DNA of 25,772 bases from a virus. Where the stretch lies: positions 1 through 25,772 of IMG/VR virus record IMGVR_UViG_3300013138_000041; one strand, written 5' to 3'. The position numbers were made by a program, and so were the translations under genes. Below the pieces are notes generated by a model, which worked only from the letters and a program-made list of their open reading frames with translations, made no database searches and was not told where the DNA came from. Shown here piece after piece: positions 7,712-15,675 of the stretch (position 1 is the stretch's first letter; every line of letters starts with the position of its first letter).

Positions 7712-8146
7712 TTAGACACCAACCGAGGTCTGAACGTCGGAGACGCTCGCATCGTCGGTGATCGGGGCACTCTTGCCCTTGTACTTGATGGCGATCATGT
7801 TCCCGTAGGCGATGTTCGCGGTGGCGCTCACGACATTGCCCTGGATGTACCGCTTGAGCGGCTTGTACACATCCACGATCAGCAGGGTGTTGTTGAGGTC
7901 GTCGCTGGACGCGGAGGTCGCGGTGGCTGTGGCGACCGTGGTCATGCCAGTGTCGCTGTCGGCAGTGTTTTCCTGCGCGTTCAGCGTGGCAACACCCGTG
8001 GCGACCGAATCGGTGATCGGAACGATGAAGACCACTCCATCCCAACCGGCCATATCCAGTCTGTCACTGTTGCTGTCCGTGCTGCTGGCTGCCGCGACCG
8101 GCGCCAGTACTTCAGCGATGATATTGTTTTTGGTTAGCTCATTCAT
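7712..8146 (-). CDS. Head decoration-like / capsid-associated protein
   Basis: A 144-aa protein with ATG at 8146 behind TAGGAGG, 12 bases after the major capsid gene stop. The pattern MNELTKNNIIAEVLAPVAAASSTDSNSDRLDMAGWDGVVFIVPI, seen here in pieces, is typical of small proteins following phage capsid genes: a short N-terminal arm, the phrase LDMAGWDGV, then Thr/Ala/Asp-rich beta segments, and a C-terminal FxxDVYKP-like strand (LLIVDVYKPLKRYI). It is most likely a virion protein, perhaps a decoration protein. I see no enzymatic motif. Confidence 0.72.
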   Translation of the reverse strand: MNELTKNNIIAEVLAPVAAASSTDSNSDRLDMAGWDGVVFIVPITDSVATGVATLNAQENTADSDTGMTTVATATATSASSDDLNNTLLIVDVYKPLKRYIQGNVVSATANIAYGNMIAIKYKGKSAPITDDASVSDVQTSVGV

Positions 8147-8158
8147 GGGATCCTCCTA

Positions 8159-9355
8159 TCAGGCGAGCTTGACGCGGGCGAATGCGGCTTCGAGTACGGG
8201 CATTGCATCGCACTCCAGCCGGCCGATGAAACCGACCTGGTTGGTGGCGGCATACAGTTCATCCAACCGCTGAACCTCGAAGAACAGGGAATCAACGATG
8301 TGGTAGTACTTGAAGTCGCCCAGGATGCCCACGTAGAGGCCGGTGGTGAAGGTGCTAGGAGCATATTCGCTCATGTGCACCGGGAAGCCGAGCAGACGGT
8401 CCGGTTCGCCGTTCACCAGGCTATCTGCCCAGATGTAACGGCCCTCGTCGTCCTGCAACTTGGCGATCTGCTTGACCGCTGAGCGGTGGAAGATCCAGCG
8501 CGCATTGCGCCAGTACTGCCCCTTCAGGTTGTACTTGGCTTCCTTCAGCCCGTCGGTCTGGATCGAGGTGGTGGTGTTGCCGGTCGAAACATCGCGATCG
8601 GTGGAGATGCCATCGTCGCTGGCGGTGAAGACACCCAGCGGGCTGTTGACGCCGGTGCCGTTGAGGAAGTTGTTCTCCTCAACCACGCCGAATTTGTAGG
8701 CGAGGCGGTTGACGACCAGGTCCTCAGCGGAGGGCGTCAGGCGGAGCAGCTTGCGGCTGACCTTGATGTACTGCGCCAGCGGGTGAGGGGTCAGGGTGCG
8801 TTTCCCGAAGGTCATGGAGCTGTCTTCGGAACCGATCAGGATTTCGCTGGTCCAGGTGGGATCTGCCGGATCTGCCGCCAGGTAGGGTTGGCCGAGGCTG
8901 TCCGAGCGGGTGACTTGCTGCACATCGGAATACTGCCGGACGAACACCTCGTCGTCGATCGCCGTGATCAGGCGGTCAACAAACTCTTCCGGCATCACGG
9001 TGTACCCACCGGATGCGTCGGCATCGGCTTGCAGGGCACGCAGCTCTGCAGGCACCATACCGCTGGCGAGGAAGGAACGGACAGCCGCCATGCGCTTCTC
9101 AGCGTCCAGTGTGGCTTGACGCCCATCCGGGCGCTCGGGATCTTCGATCAAGGTGCCCAGGTCAGCCTCCAGCGATTCGAGGTTCTCGGCGCGGGAGATC
9201 TCACCCTGCAGCTTCTCGACATCCGCCATGATGGCGTTGTACTGGTTGTCTTCCTCCTGGGTCATGCCCCGGTTGGCTGCATCGGCTGCATCGACGAGGC
9301 CGCGCGCCTGCTTGATCAGGCCGGCACGCTTCTGGCGAAGTAAGGTGGATTTCAT
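8159..9355 (-). CDS. Major capsid protein, HK97 fold
   Basis: A 398-aa protein starting MKSTLLRQKRAGLIKQARGL; the ATG at 9355 follows TAGGAGAAAAACC. Residues 1-95 form a charged coiled-coil region (delta domain or scaffold) with QYNAIMADVEKLQGEISRAE, which in HK97 phages is removed by the prohead protease. The capsid core follows a linker (RQATLDAEKRMAAVRSFLASG) with SGGYTVMPEEFVDRLITAI, then RTLTPHPLAQYIKVSRKLLR near the middle and GFPVHMSEYAP and FIGRLECDAMP near the end. These phrases and the portal-protease-capsid order are diagnostic. An alternative start further upstream has no ribosome site. Confidence 0.95.
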   Translation of the reverse strand: MKSTLLRQKRAGLIKQARGLVDAADAANRGMTQEEDNQYNAIMADVEKLQGEISRAENLESLEADLGTLIEDPERPDGRQATLDAEKRMAAVRSFLASGMVPAELRALQADADASGGYTVMPEEFVDRLITAIDDEVFVRQYSDVQQVTRSDSLGQPYLAADPADPTWTSEILIGSEDSSMTFGKRTLTPHPLAQYIKVSRKLLRLTPSAEDLVVNRLAYKFGVVEENNFLNGTGVNSPLGVFTASDDGISTDRDVSTGNTTTSIQTDGLKEAKYNLKGQYWRNARWIFHRSAVKQIAKLQDDEGRYIWADSLVNGEPDRLLGFPVHMSEYAPSTFTTGLYVGILGDFKYYHIVDSLFFEVQRLDELYAATNQVGFIGRLECDAMPVLEAAFARVKLA

Positions 9356-9384
9356 GGTTTTTCTCCTAAGGGTTGAATGTTGAA

Positions 9385-10041
9385 TTACGAACGGTCTGCC
9401 AGGTCCAGGCATTTGCGCAGCAGGGATAGCCGCTCCTGCGGCTGCTGCTCATTGCCACCTCCAGCCTTGGCCGCCTGGCTTCGGTTGGAGAGGATCTGGT
9501 TCCATTCGTCCTGTTTCGAGCGCACGGCTGCGCTCGTTTTGACATAGGCGGGGAACGTGACCGGCGAAACCTCGTACAGGATGCCGATCTCGGTGATGGC
9601 GCGCAGCGGAAGCTGGGTCTCATCCTCTGGATACGTCCAGTCATCCCTGAGCACGGTAAAATAAAAACTGGATTGGTGGATATCGCCGCGCGCCACCTTG
9701 GCGTACTTGCTCATCGCCTCGGGATCATCAGGGTTGATGTCCACGATGTAGCGCAATCCGGCAGGCGTATCTTCCAGGTGCAGTGTGTTGGATGTGGTGC
9801 GCCCAAGGATGATGTCCCAGTTATGGTTCCATGCCGCAACGGTGTCCGGATTCTCGGCCAGCACACGATCGAAGGCGCCGGGCCGGATGACCTCGCGGAA
9901 CCAGGAGATCTTTGCTTCCTGGTTGTACACGGCAGCAAGGCCCACGATCGTGGGGCGATCATCACTCTCACGCTTCGCAGCGCTCAGTTCCACTGCCAGG
10001 CTGCGGCATTCGAATTCAGGATTGTCGATTTCAGGCGGCAT
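9385..10041 (-). CDS. HK97-family prohead protease (peptidase S78)
   Basis: A 218-aa protein whose ATG at 10041 overlaps the portal gene end by 11 bases. Motifs of the family are clear: RPTIVGLAAVYN near 29-40, REVIRPGAFDRVL near 49-61, the catalytic histidine in AAWNHNWDIILGRT (His73), and the catalytic serine in HQSSFYFTV (probably Ser125). The protease matures the prohead by cleaving the delta domain of the capsid protein, itself encoded next. The last 50 residues (SNRSQAAKAGGG...) are a variable, probably removable tail. Confidence 0.94.
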   Translation of the reverse strand: MPPEIDNPEFECRSLAVELSAAKRESDDRPTIVGLAAVYNQEAKISWFREVIRPGAFDRVLAENPDTVAAWNHNWDIILGRTTSNTLHLEDTPAGLRYIVDINPDDPEAMSKYAKVARGDIHQSSFYFTVLRDDWTYPEDETQLPLRAITEIGILYEVSPVTFPAYVKTSAAVRSKQDEWNQILSNRSQAAKAGGGNEQQPQERLSLLRKCLDLADRS

Positions 10042-11623
10042 TGTTACCTTCCTTTTCTGCGTATTCCTGGATCATGCGGATCAGCAAGCCGGGCAGTTCC
10101 TTCTCCCAGCTGTCCAGCAAACCGGCGATACTCTCCTGGTCCGACAGCTGAACCAACACCTTTCGATTTTCCTCGCACCAGCTCTGTGCCAGTTCCGTGC
10201 TCCCCTGGGCAGCCTGGCTGTTGGTGAGGCGGGAATAGGTTTCCAGCACCGGATCCAGGGCCTTGCGGATAAACTCTGTGTGCTCCTGGTAGAAGCCATC
10301 CAGCCAGGCTGCCAGGGCCTCCGCCGTCTTATGCTTTTTCAGCCCCTCACGCAGGTCATGGATCTCGCGGCGGACAATCCGGCCGGCAGCTTCCGCCACC
10401 GTGGGTTCGAAGTTCCGCTTCATGTCTGCCGGGACCATGTTGAGCGGGGTCAGGTACACCTGGCCCTGCCTGCCAGGCAGCGGGTTGCGATTCTCCATCG
10501 CCAGGATGTCATCGGCCGATAACCAGCCCCACTGCCTGCCGATCGCATACGCGGCGTATCTGGTCTCAATGTCTCCCCGAAGGAGAGAATCCATCAGGGT
10601 CTCGCAGAAGTAGACGCCCCGTTCGTCCGGCGATAGCAGGCTGTGATTGATCGCCTGGTCGAACCGCACTGCCCAGGGACGGATGGTGTGCGTGACGTAA
10701 CTAAGCATGAATTGCTCGACCGATGCATAGGTGGCGGCCTTGTCATGCTCCTGGAGCAGCGCCAGGGGATAGCCGTAGATCCTGGCGACCTCTGCGATCT
10801 GGAAGGAAAGCAATTCCAGTAACTGCGCGTCTTCAGGCGGAACGCCAACCACTTGAACTTTCATGCCCTCCTCGGCAACAAACACACCGTGGGAGTTCTC
10901 GGATCCCTGGTGTTCTTCGAGGAAGGATGTGCGGAGGTTCTGCTCTGCCAACTTGCTCAAGGTCTTGGGATGCTCGAGGACAATACCCGGGCGGGCACCA
11001 TTCGAGAAAAACTTTCCCCCGAATTCCTCGGCCGCAAGAGTCGTTGCCAGGGCATTGCGTGCCAGCTGGAGCGGTGACAGCCCCATCAGCCCGTCAAATC
11101 CGAGCCCGGGCACATGCATGATCTCGTCGGCCGGAAAATCCCTGGTCTTCCCATTCTGTTGGCGGTAGTGGTATAGCTTTTGATTCCCCTTGCGCTCGAT
11201 CCACATGCGGTCTGAGCTCAGCGGCCAAAGTTCAGCCACCTCACCGCCCTTCGTCCGGATGATCTGATAATATGCATTGCCCCAGGCCAACACCCAGGCG
11301 CCACCTATCTCCCAACCCCATTGTGCAGTGTGTTCAGGATTGAGGGCATCATGCAGGATCGGGTAAAGTGAATGCTCGTAAGCCCTGCGCTTCCCTCCCC
11401 CGGGGATCCGCTGGTACAGGATCTTCGGCAGGGTCGAGAGCGTTTCCGAGATCCCACGGATGCAGGCGTACACCGCCGTGATGCTCATGGCCGTGGAGAG
11501 CGTGACATCCTTGCCGGCATAAGTATCCCCGCCATAGCCGGTGATCACCTTCCCGGGAGGCGTCTGGCTCACGTGCCAGGTGGTTGATCCGTGCGATCGC
11601 TGCTCTGCCAGTCGTCGCAGCAT
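10031..11623 (-). CDS. Portal protein, HK97 family
   Basis: A 530-aa protein. The ATG at 11623 overlaps the stop of the small membrane gene (TGATG) and follows AGGAG. Family phrases: TAVYACIRGISETLSTLPKIL near 50-70, WGWEIGGAWVLAWGNAYYQII near 104-124, HVPGLGFDGLMGLSPLQLAR near 170-189, FFSNGARPGIVLEHPK near 208-223, and IAEVARIYGYPLALLQ near 280-295. The dodecameric portal forms the DNA channel at one capsid vertex. The C-terminal 130 residues are helical with many charged residues, longer than the core family and probably the crown or barrel. Confidence 0.94.
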   Translation of the reverse strand: MLRRLAEQRSHGSTTWHVSQTPPGKVITGYGGDTYAGKDVTLSTAMSITAVYACIRGISETLSTLPKILYQRIPGGGKRRAYEHSLYPILHDALNPEHTAQWGWEIGGAWVLAWGNAYYQIIRTKGGEVAELWPLSSDRMWIERKGNQKLYHYRQQNGKTRDFPADEIMHVPGLGFDGLMGLSPLQLARNALATTLAAEEFGGKFFSNGARPGIVLEHPKTLSKLAEQNLRTSFLEEHQGSENSHGVFVAEEGMKVQVVGVPPEDAQLLELLSFQIAEVARIYGYPLALLQEHDKAATYASVEQFMLSYVTHTIRPWAVRFDQAINHSLLSPDERGVYFCETLMDSLLRGDIETRYAAYAIGRQWGWLSADDILAMENRNPLPGRQGQVYLTPLNMVPADMKRNFEPTVAEAAGRIVRREIHDLREGLKKHKTAEALAAWLDGFYQEHTEFIRKALDPVLETYSRLTNSQAAQGSTELAQSWCEENRKVLVQLSDQESIAGLLDSWEKELPGLLIRMIQEYAEKEGNNAA

Positions 11624-11811
11624 CAATGCTCTCCTGCAGGCGTCGAGTAGTAGAAGCCGGTTCCGGCGAGTATGGCACCCACCACGGCCAGGCCCCAGCC
11701 CCAGCCGATTGCCAGGCCCAACCCGATCAGGATAAAGGCCAGCCCGACCCAGAACATCACATCGGGCGTTTCCATGGAAACGATTTTCTTTTCTGCTGGC
11801 TTTTTGGGCAT
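11623..11811 (-). CDS. Small membrane protein in front of portal gene
   Basis: A 62-aa protein: a lysine-rich N-terminus (MPKKPAEKKIVSMETPDVM) followed by a continuous hydrophobic Gly-rich segment of about 33 residues (FWVGLAFILIGLGLAI, then GWGWGLAVVGAILAGTGFYY), enough for one long or two short membrane spans with a Gly/Trp turn. It is the first gene after the promoter and hairpin leader. A holin-like role is possible on size and topology, but charged termini and location do not prove it. Confidence 0.7.
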   Translation of the reverse strand: MPKKPAEKKIVSMETPDVMFWVGLAFILIGLGLAIGWGWGLAVVGAILAGTGFYYSTPAGEH

Positions 11812-11833
11812 GCTGCTCCGGTTAAAACAAATG

Positions 11834-11875
11834 CGCCCGCCAGTACGGGCCTTGCGACTCGTGAGCTGGCGGGCG
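11834..11875 (-). repeat. Leader hairpin downstream of the late promoter
   Basis: Ten-base perfect arms CGCCCGCCAG (11834-11843) and CTGGCGGGCG (11866-11875) enclose a 22-base loop. On the transcribed strand the 3' arm is followed by CATTTGTTTTAACC, a broken T-run, so it could act as an attenuator or leaky terminator between the promoter and the virion operon. Confidence 0.6.
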
Positions 11876-11937
11876 GTAAACTCCGTCTTTCCCTATCTGC
11901 CCCAACCTAACACGTGCAGGCGGGGGGTTGTGCGCTC

Positions 11938-11967
11938 AATATAGCACAAAAATTCTATGTTTGTCAA
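11938..11967 (-). promoter_or_regulatory. Near-consensus sigma70 promoter for the virion genes
   Basis: On the minus strand TTGACA (11962-11967, perfect -35) is followed after 18 bases by TATATT (11938-11943, five of six for -10). It overlaps the stop codon of the upstream gene and lies in an AT-rich island in otherwise GC-rich DNA. A 126-base leader with a hairpin separates it from the first downstream gene. Confidence 0.7.
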
Positions 11968-12254
11968 GTGGTTGGCATGCGATAATGCCGATTCAACCAG
12001 GCGAGCACTTTTACCTCCAGCGGCAGCCAATCCACGTAGGGCATGCTAAAGTGACCCGAGAACCAATCATGCCACTGGTCATCATCGAATTCCGGCTCTG
12101 TGGTGCACGAAATATCCAGGCCGCAGTCGGTTATTTTTCCGGTTTCCGTCTCCCATTCATCGATTTCCTGGATATAGATCTGCGCTCCACAGATCGGACA
12201 CTGAAACAGTTCAAGCGGGATCTCGGGGTAATAGTTAGGATCGATGATCAGCAT
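11964..12254 (-). CDS. Small acidic zinc-ribbon-like protein
   Basis: A 96-aa protein starting 2 bases after the large terminase stop, with AAAGGTG as ribosome site inside the terminase end. It has CPICG at residues 19-23 and a second pair C44/C50 (DCGLDISC), so a zinc-binding knuckle is plausible. The middle is strongly acidic (EIDEWETETG, EPEFDDDQWHDW), and the end is aromatic and basic (VLAWLNRHYRM). The sequence pattern resembles small restriction-alleviation or DNA-mimic-like phage proteins, but I cannot assign a function. It closes the packaging operon before the virion promoter. Confidence 0.72.
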   Translation of the reverse strand: MLIIDPNYYPEIPLELFQCPICGAQIYIQEIDEWETETGKITDCGLDISCTTEPEFDDDQWHDWFSGHFSMPYVDWLPLEVKVLAWLNRHYRMPTT

Positions 12255-12256
12255 TT

Positions 12257-15037
12257 TTACACCTTTACCACGCCGCGATCTTCGTACACCGACCGGCCGG
12301 TCTCGCCCTGGTTGCGCAGCGCCCAGCCCAGGCCCATGATCAGGGCCACGATGCCGTCGATCTTCTCTTTCGAACGCTCCTTGTCCGGCTTGATGTTGCC
12401 AGCCGGGTCAGATCTGGCGATCAGATTGTCAGCCATCCAGGTCAGCACCGGATTGTTTCCATGCGCCAATTTGCCACCGAGCACCAGGCGCTCAAGCTCC
12501 TTCATGGCCGGACTCATGGACTGGTATCCCTGGCCGAATTCGAAGATGTCTATCGTCAGGCCGCGTTTCAACAGCATTTGCCGCAGGTATTCCGCGTTCC
12601 AGCGATCGTATGGGATCCCGAGGATCTGGAACTGCTCCAGATCCTGCTCGAGCTCGTCCAGGATCCAGTCATAGTCGATCACATTTCCCGGCGTGGCTGT
12701 CAGGTAACCCTCATCCCGCCAGATATCATAAGCCACCGCATCGTTCTCGACGCGCGCTACCAGGTTGTCTTCCGGGCACCAGAACCGGCAGACCACATAC
12801 CACGGGTCGTCATCCACCAGCGGAGGGAACACGTGTATAAGTGCGGTGAGATCCCCCTTTGATGACAGGTCAAGACCTGAGTAACAGGTATGCCCCGCCA
12901 ATACTTCGGGCAGATCCAGCGCCTGGTGCGGACCGGCGCATTTTCCCCAGGCATCCATCGGCATCCACTTGATCTCGCCCTGCACCCAGCAGTTGAGCTC
13001 CTTTTGCTTGAAGGCGTTGAGGGCACTGGGCATGCTCTTGGCGCGTTCCGCCTTGACGCGCATGTCGGACCACTTTTTACTCACGCCCAGGTTGGGGTTG
13101 GCCTTGATCCAGACTGCCTCATCGCGCCAGTCATCCTGTTCGTCGAGGGTGTAGATGATCCCGAACCAGGTGTCATCCTCAACGATCCGCTCCAGGACGC
13201 GGCGGGTGTACTCGTGTTTTTCGTAGCACACACCCTGGCGGTTCGTGCCCGCAGTGGTGATCGCCAGGATCAACGGCTGCCGCCGGCTGCCGGTGGCCGT
13301 CTCGAGCACATCCCACACGGCGCGGGTCTTGTGAGCGTGAAGTTCGTCCAGGACGGCAGCATGGATGTTTAGGCCGTCCATCGTGTCACTGTCGGCCCCC
13401 AGGGGTTCGAAGCGCTGAGCGTGATCAACCTGGTGGATATTATCCTTGTATGTCACCACCCCATTCCTGCGCAATACTGCCGACTTGCGCACCATGCGGA
13501 CCGCTTCCCCATGCACGATGCGCGCTTGATCGCGTTTGGTATTATGGGTGCGAATCATTGCTCGGCCAACCAAATATAAATGCGATGGAGCATCAACGCC
13601 AATGCAGCGAACAGGTAAGGATTTTACTGGCCTCACGTCAACGATGTAGCATCGTCGTGCCCGTGGATCATGCTTATCACGTTGTCGTTCGAATTTGCGG
13701 GATAGCTCAAAGACACGCATGGAGCGCGGCGCCTTGAAGCTCACTATATAATGCGGTTTTCCAGCGACGATGATACTGCGAAGATTTGGTAATAATCCAA
13801 GGCTGACTACCAGTTCCCATACACCATCCGCAATTAATTTATTTCTGTTGGTAAATCTGCATTCTCCTGTTTTTGTACAGGTGCCATCAGTATCCATCAA
13901 TCCCTGCAATAAAGCTAACCTTTGATTAATTGACCCACGCAAGTATTCAGCTGGAATATGCTTATTATCAAGAAGATGCGCTTTTCGTAGTAAAGTTCGG
14001 AGACCAGCTGGCGTGAAACGCAGTAATTTACGATCGCCCTGAACGAGAATTGAAAAACCATCGGCGTTTATTCGTTTTGTTATTTCCGCATCTTTTGGAT
14101 GAATGATAAGCGCGCCTCGATTCGCACGCCCGTCACCCAACCATGCACCTAGTGTATAAGGCGGAACAGGGAGATCTATATCCGGGATCTCTAAGGGACC
14201 GCCGATTTCAATTGCATGATTCGTACGATTTCCAGAACATTTGATGGTGTTGGCGATTTCCTTGGTCGTTAAGATAACTGTCCCACGCCTTTGCGCTCTT
14301 GGCCCATCCCATTCTGATTTTGGCCGCCCTTTGCGTTTCTGACCAGTGACACTGATCACAGGCCATCGATGTTCGCCATCGCATACAATGTTGGTTTTGT
14401 CATTGAATACCATTTGAAAACATGGGCGGCCGAATAGCACTGGAGAAACGTAATCAACGCATACAATATGTCCCTTTTCATCAAAGACAAGATCACCCTT
14501 TTTTACATCCCCCATTGTCGTCCATCCTGTTGGTGTCGGGATGGGGGTATCTAAAACTAAAGGCGCAGCGGTGTAGCACTCCGCACCTGGCTCCCCTCCT
14601 GGAACTTCGTCGGCAAAGGACAGATACAGCATGATTCCCGCTGCCCACGTCGATTTTCCAGACTTCCTAGCAACCTCGATGTAAGCCGTTCGGAATCGCC
14701 GCGTGCCGGCAGTATCCTCGCGCTGGCCGTTGCGTTCGACGATCCAGCGAGCATGTGGGGCACGCTTCCAGCCGAAGATCACCCAGGTGATGAACTGTTG
14801 CCAGGGTTCCAGCGCAAGCGGCTGGCCGGCCCATTCGCCCTTGGAGTGGCACAGGATGCTAAAGAAATCCAACGCGCGCTGGGCTGCCTTGCGGTCAAAA
14901 ACGAGGCCACGATCGGCGCCGTGCTTCAAGTCATCGACATGGCGCTGGCAGGCTTTACGCACCCAACGGCAGGCGACGATCCGGCCAGCGAGAACATCAC
15001 GTGCGTATCGTTCAGCAGGTGGGAGTTTGGCTGGCAT
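12257..15037 (-). CDS. Large terminase (TerL), interrupted by an intein
   Basis: A 926-aa precursor; removal of a 341-aa intein would leave 585 aa, the normal TerL size. Host protein parts: Walker A-type VARKSGKS (122-129), motif CYTAA/TKRDQAR split by the intein (154-158 and 500-506), Walker B AAVLDEL (560-566), coupling motif ILAITTAGTN (590-599), and the RNase H-like nuclease with Asp723 and Asp729 in GLDLSSKGD and a C-terminal KIDGIVALIMGLGWA. The ATPase drives DNA into the prohead and the nuclease cuts concatemers. The start is linked to terS by TGATG. The insertion point is in the conserved ATPase core, typical for inteins. Confidence 0.95.
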   Translation of the reverse strand: MPAKLPPAERYARDVLAGRIVACRWVRKACQRHVDDLKHGADRGLVFDRKAAQRALDFFSILCHSKGEWAGQPLALEPWQQFITWVIFGWKRAPHARWIVERNGQREDTAGTRRFRTAYIEVARKSGKSTWAAGIMLYLSFADEVPGGEPGAECYTAAPLVLDTPIPTPTGWTTMGDVKKGDLVFDEKGHIVCVDYVSPVLFGRPCFQMVFNDKTNIVCDGEHRWPVISVTGQKRKGRPKSEWDGPRAQRRGTVILTTKEIANTIKCSGNRTNHAIEIGGPLEIPDIDLPVPPYTLGAWLGDGRANRGALIIHPKDAEITKRINADGFSILVQGDRKLLRFTPAGLRTLLRKAHLLDNKHIPAEYLRGSINQRLALLQGLMDTDGTCTKTGECRFTNRNKLIADGVWELVVSLGLLPNLRSIIVAGKPHYIVSFKAPRSMRVFELSRKFERQRDKHDPRARRCYIVDVRPVKSLPVRCIGVDAPSHLYLVGRAMIRTHNTKRDQARIVHGEAVRMVRKSAVLRRNGVVTYKDNIHQVDHAQRFEPLGADSDTMDGLNIHAAVLDELHAHKTRAVWDVLETATGSRRQPLILAITTAGTNRQGVCYEKHEYTRRVLERIVEDDTWFGIIYTLDEQDDWRDEAVWIKANPNLGVSKKWSDMRVKAERAKSMPSALNAFKQKELNCWVQGEIKWMPMDAWGKCAGPHQALDLPEVLAGHTCYSGLDLSSKGDLTALIHVFPPLVDDDPWYVVCRFWCPEDNLVARVENDAVAYDIWRDEGYLTATPGNVIDYDWILDELEQDLEQFQILGIPYDRWNAEYLRQMLLKRGLTIDIFEFGQGYQSMSPAMKELERLVLGGKLAHGNNPVLTWMADNLIARSDPAGNIKPDKERSKEKIDGIVALIMGLGWALRNQGETGRSVYEDRGVVKV
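13541..14563 (-). other. Class 3 intein with LAGLIDADG endonuclease in TerL
   Basis: Residues 159-499 of the precursor. It begins PLVLDTPIPTPTGW (block A) without the usual Cys/Ser at position 1 and ends MIRTHN before Thr500. It has His223 and Trp225 in block B (GEHRWPV), Cys478 in block F (PVRCIGVD) and Thr497 in block G (RTHN). This Trp/Cys/Thr set is the hallmark of class 3 inteins, which use the block F Cys as first nucleophile. Two dodecapeptide motifs, LGAWLGDG (296-303) and LLQGLMDTDG (376-385), mark a homing endonuclease. The DNA is visibly more AT-rich than the flanking terminase parts, in keeping with horizontal insertion. Confidence 0.93.
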
Positions 15038-15534
15038 CAGGTTTTCTTGACCTTTACCCCTGGTCCGAACAGCTCAGCCTCCAGGTTCTTCTTGGCCTTC
15101 TCGTCGGGCGGATCCGCATGCACCTTGGATCGGCTGGCCGGTGTCAGGCCAAACTCGGCAGCCAGGGAATTCAACTGCTCGTTGGCTTTATTGGCAACTG
15201 CCAGGTGTGGGTTCTGCACCAGGTTGCCATTCCTGGTTGTGATCACCGGTCCGCCAGTTTTCTCGATTTTCTCCTCGGCCTCCAGCCAGCGCTGGTAGAT
15301 CTGGCAGTAGCGCGCCAGGGCATCCAGATCGATCGTGGTGAGCACACCCAGCATGAGCAGCTGGGCCGTGATCTTTTTCCAGTGCTCGCGCGCAGCACCA
15401 TGCAAGTGGTCCGGGCACGCCGGCGCATGCGAGAGCTTGGGCGGCTTGGGTTCGCTCTTGTTCAGTGCGCGCTTGCCCGGGTTGCCCTCCAGCTCTTTGA
15501 TCGCCGTGGGCTTGGGCCTCCGTCCCTGGGTCAT
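15037..15534 (-). CDS. Small terminase (TerS), P27 family
   Basis: A 165-aa protein with ATG at 15534 after a G-rich ribosome site (GGGTGGA). The start MTQGRRPKPTAIKELEGNPGKR is the signature of the P27-type small terminase, followed by HLHGAAREHWKKITAQLLMLG and LTTIDLDALARYCQIYQRW (near 66-84), and PVITTRNGNLVQNPHLAVANKA. TerS recognises the packaging site on phage DNA and regulates the large subunit. Its stop overlaps the TerL start by one base. The 27-bp repeats directly upstream are candidates for its binding site. Confidence 0.94.
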   Translation of the reverse strand: MTQGRRPKPTAIKELEGNPGKRALNKSEPKPPKLSHAPACPDHLHGAAREHWKKITAQLLMLGVLTTIDLDALARYCQIYQRWLEAEEKIEKTGGPVITTRNGNLVQNPHLAVANKANEQLNSLAAEFGLTPASRSKVHADPPDEKAKKNLEAELFGPGVKVKKT

Positions 15535-15551
15535 TCCACCCCCCCTTGTCC

Positions 15552-15632
15552 TTTTTCGCGGTGCACCCCCCCACCGTGTTTTACGCGGTTCGCACCCCTT
15601 GGGTTATTTACGCGGGCGCGTGTGTTCAGGTA
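15552..15632. repeat. Three imperfect 27-bp direct repeats upstream of terS
   Basis: Units start at 15552, 15579 and 15606, exactly 27 bases apart, with cores TTTTTCGCGG, TTTTACGCGG and ATTTACGCGG. In the first two units a GCACCCC follows after 1-3 bases. They fill most of the 141-base gap between the HNH and terS genes. Such iterons next to terS are what a cos or pac recognition region looks like, but a function is inferred. Confidence 0.75.
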
Positions 15633-15675
15633 GCCGACCGGTACGCGTTGAAAAGTCCCAGAGATTCCTCCCCCC

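Noticed and set aside
8486-9343. Plus-strand open frame opposite the capsid gene
   Set aside because: The minus strand encodes a clear HK97-type capsid protein. The plus frame has no recognisable domain or ribosome site.
11623-11811. Calling the 62-aa membrane protein a holin
   Set aside because: Size and hydrophobicity fit, but it precedes the portal gene, is not next to the muramidase, and no dual-start or other holin sign is seen.
13541-14563. Intein as an ordinary class 1 intein with a mutated, inactive first residue
   Set aside because: The complete Trp/Cys/Thr set of class 3 is present, so the missing residue-1 nucleophile is expected and does not indicate decay.
15552-15632. Short direct repeats as a CRISPR array
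   Set aside because: Only about 10 bases are conserved per 27-base unit, three units, no spacers of regular length and no cas genes.
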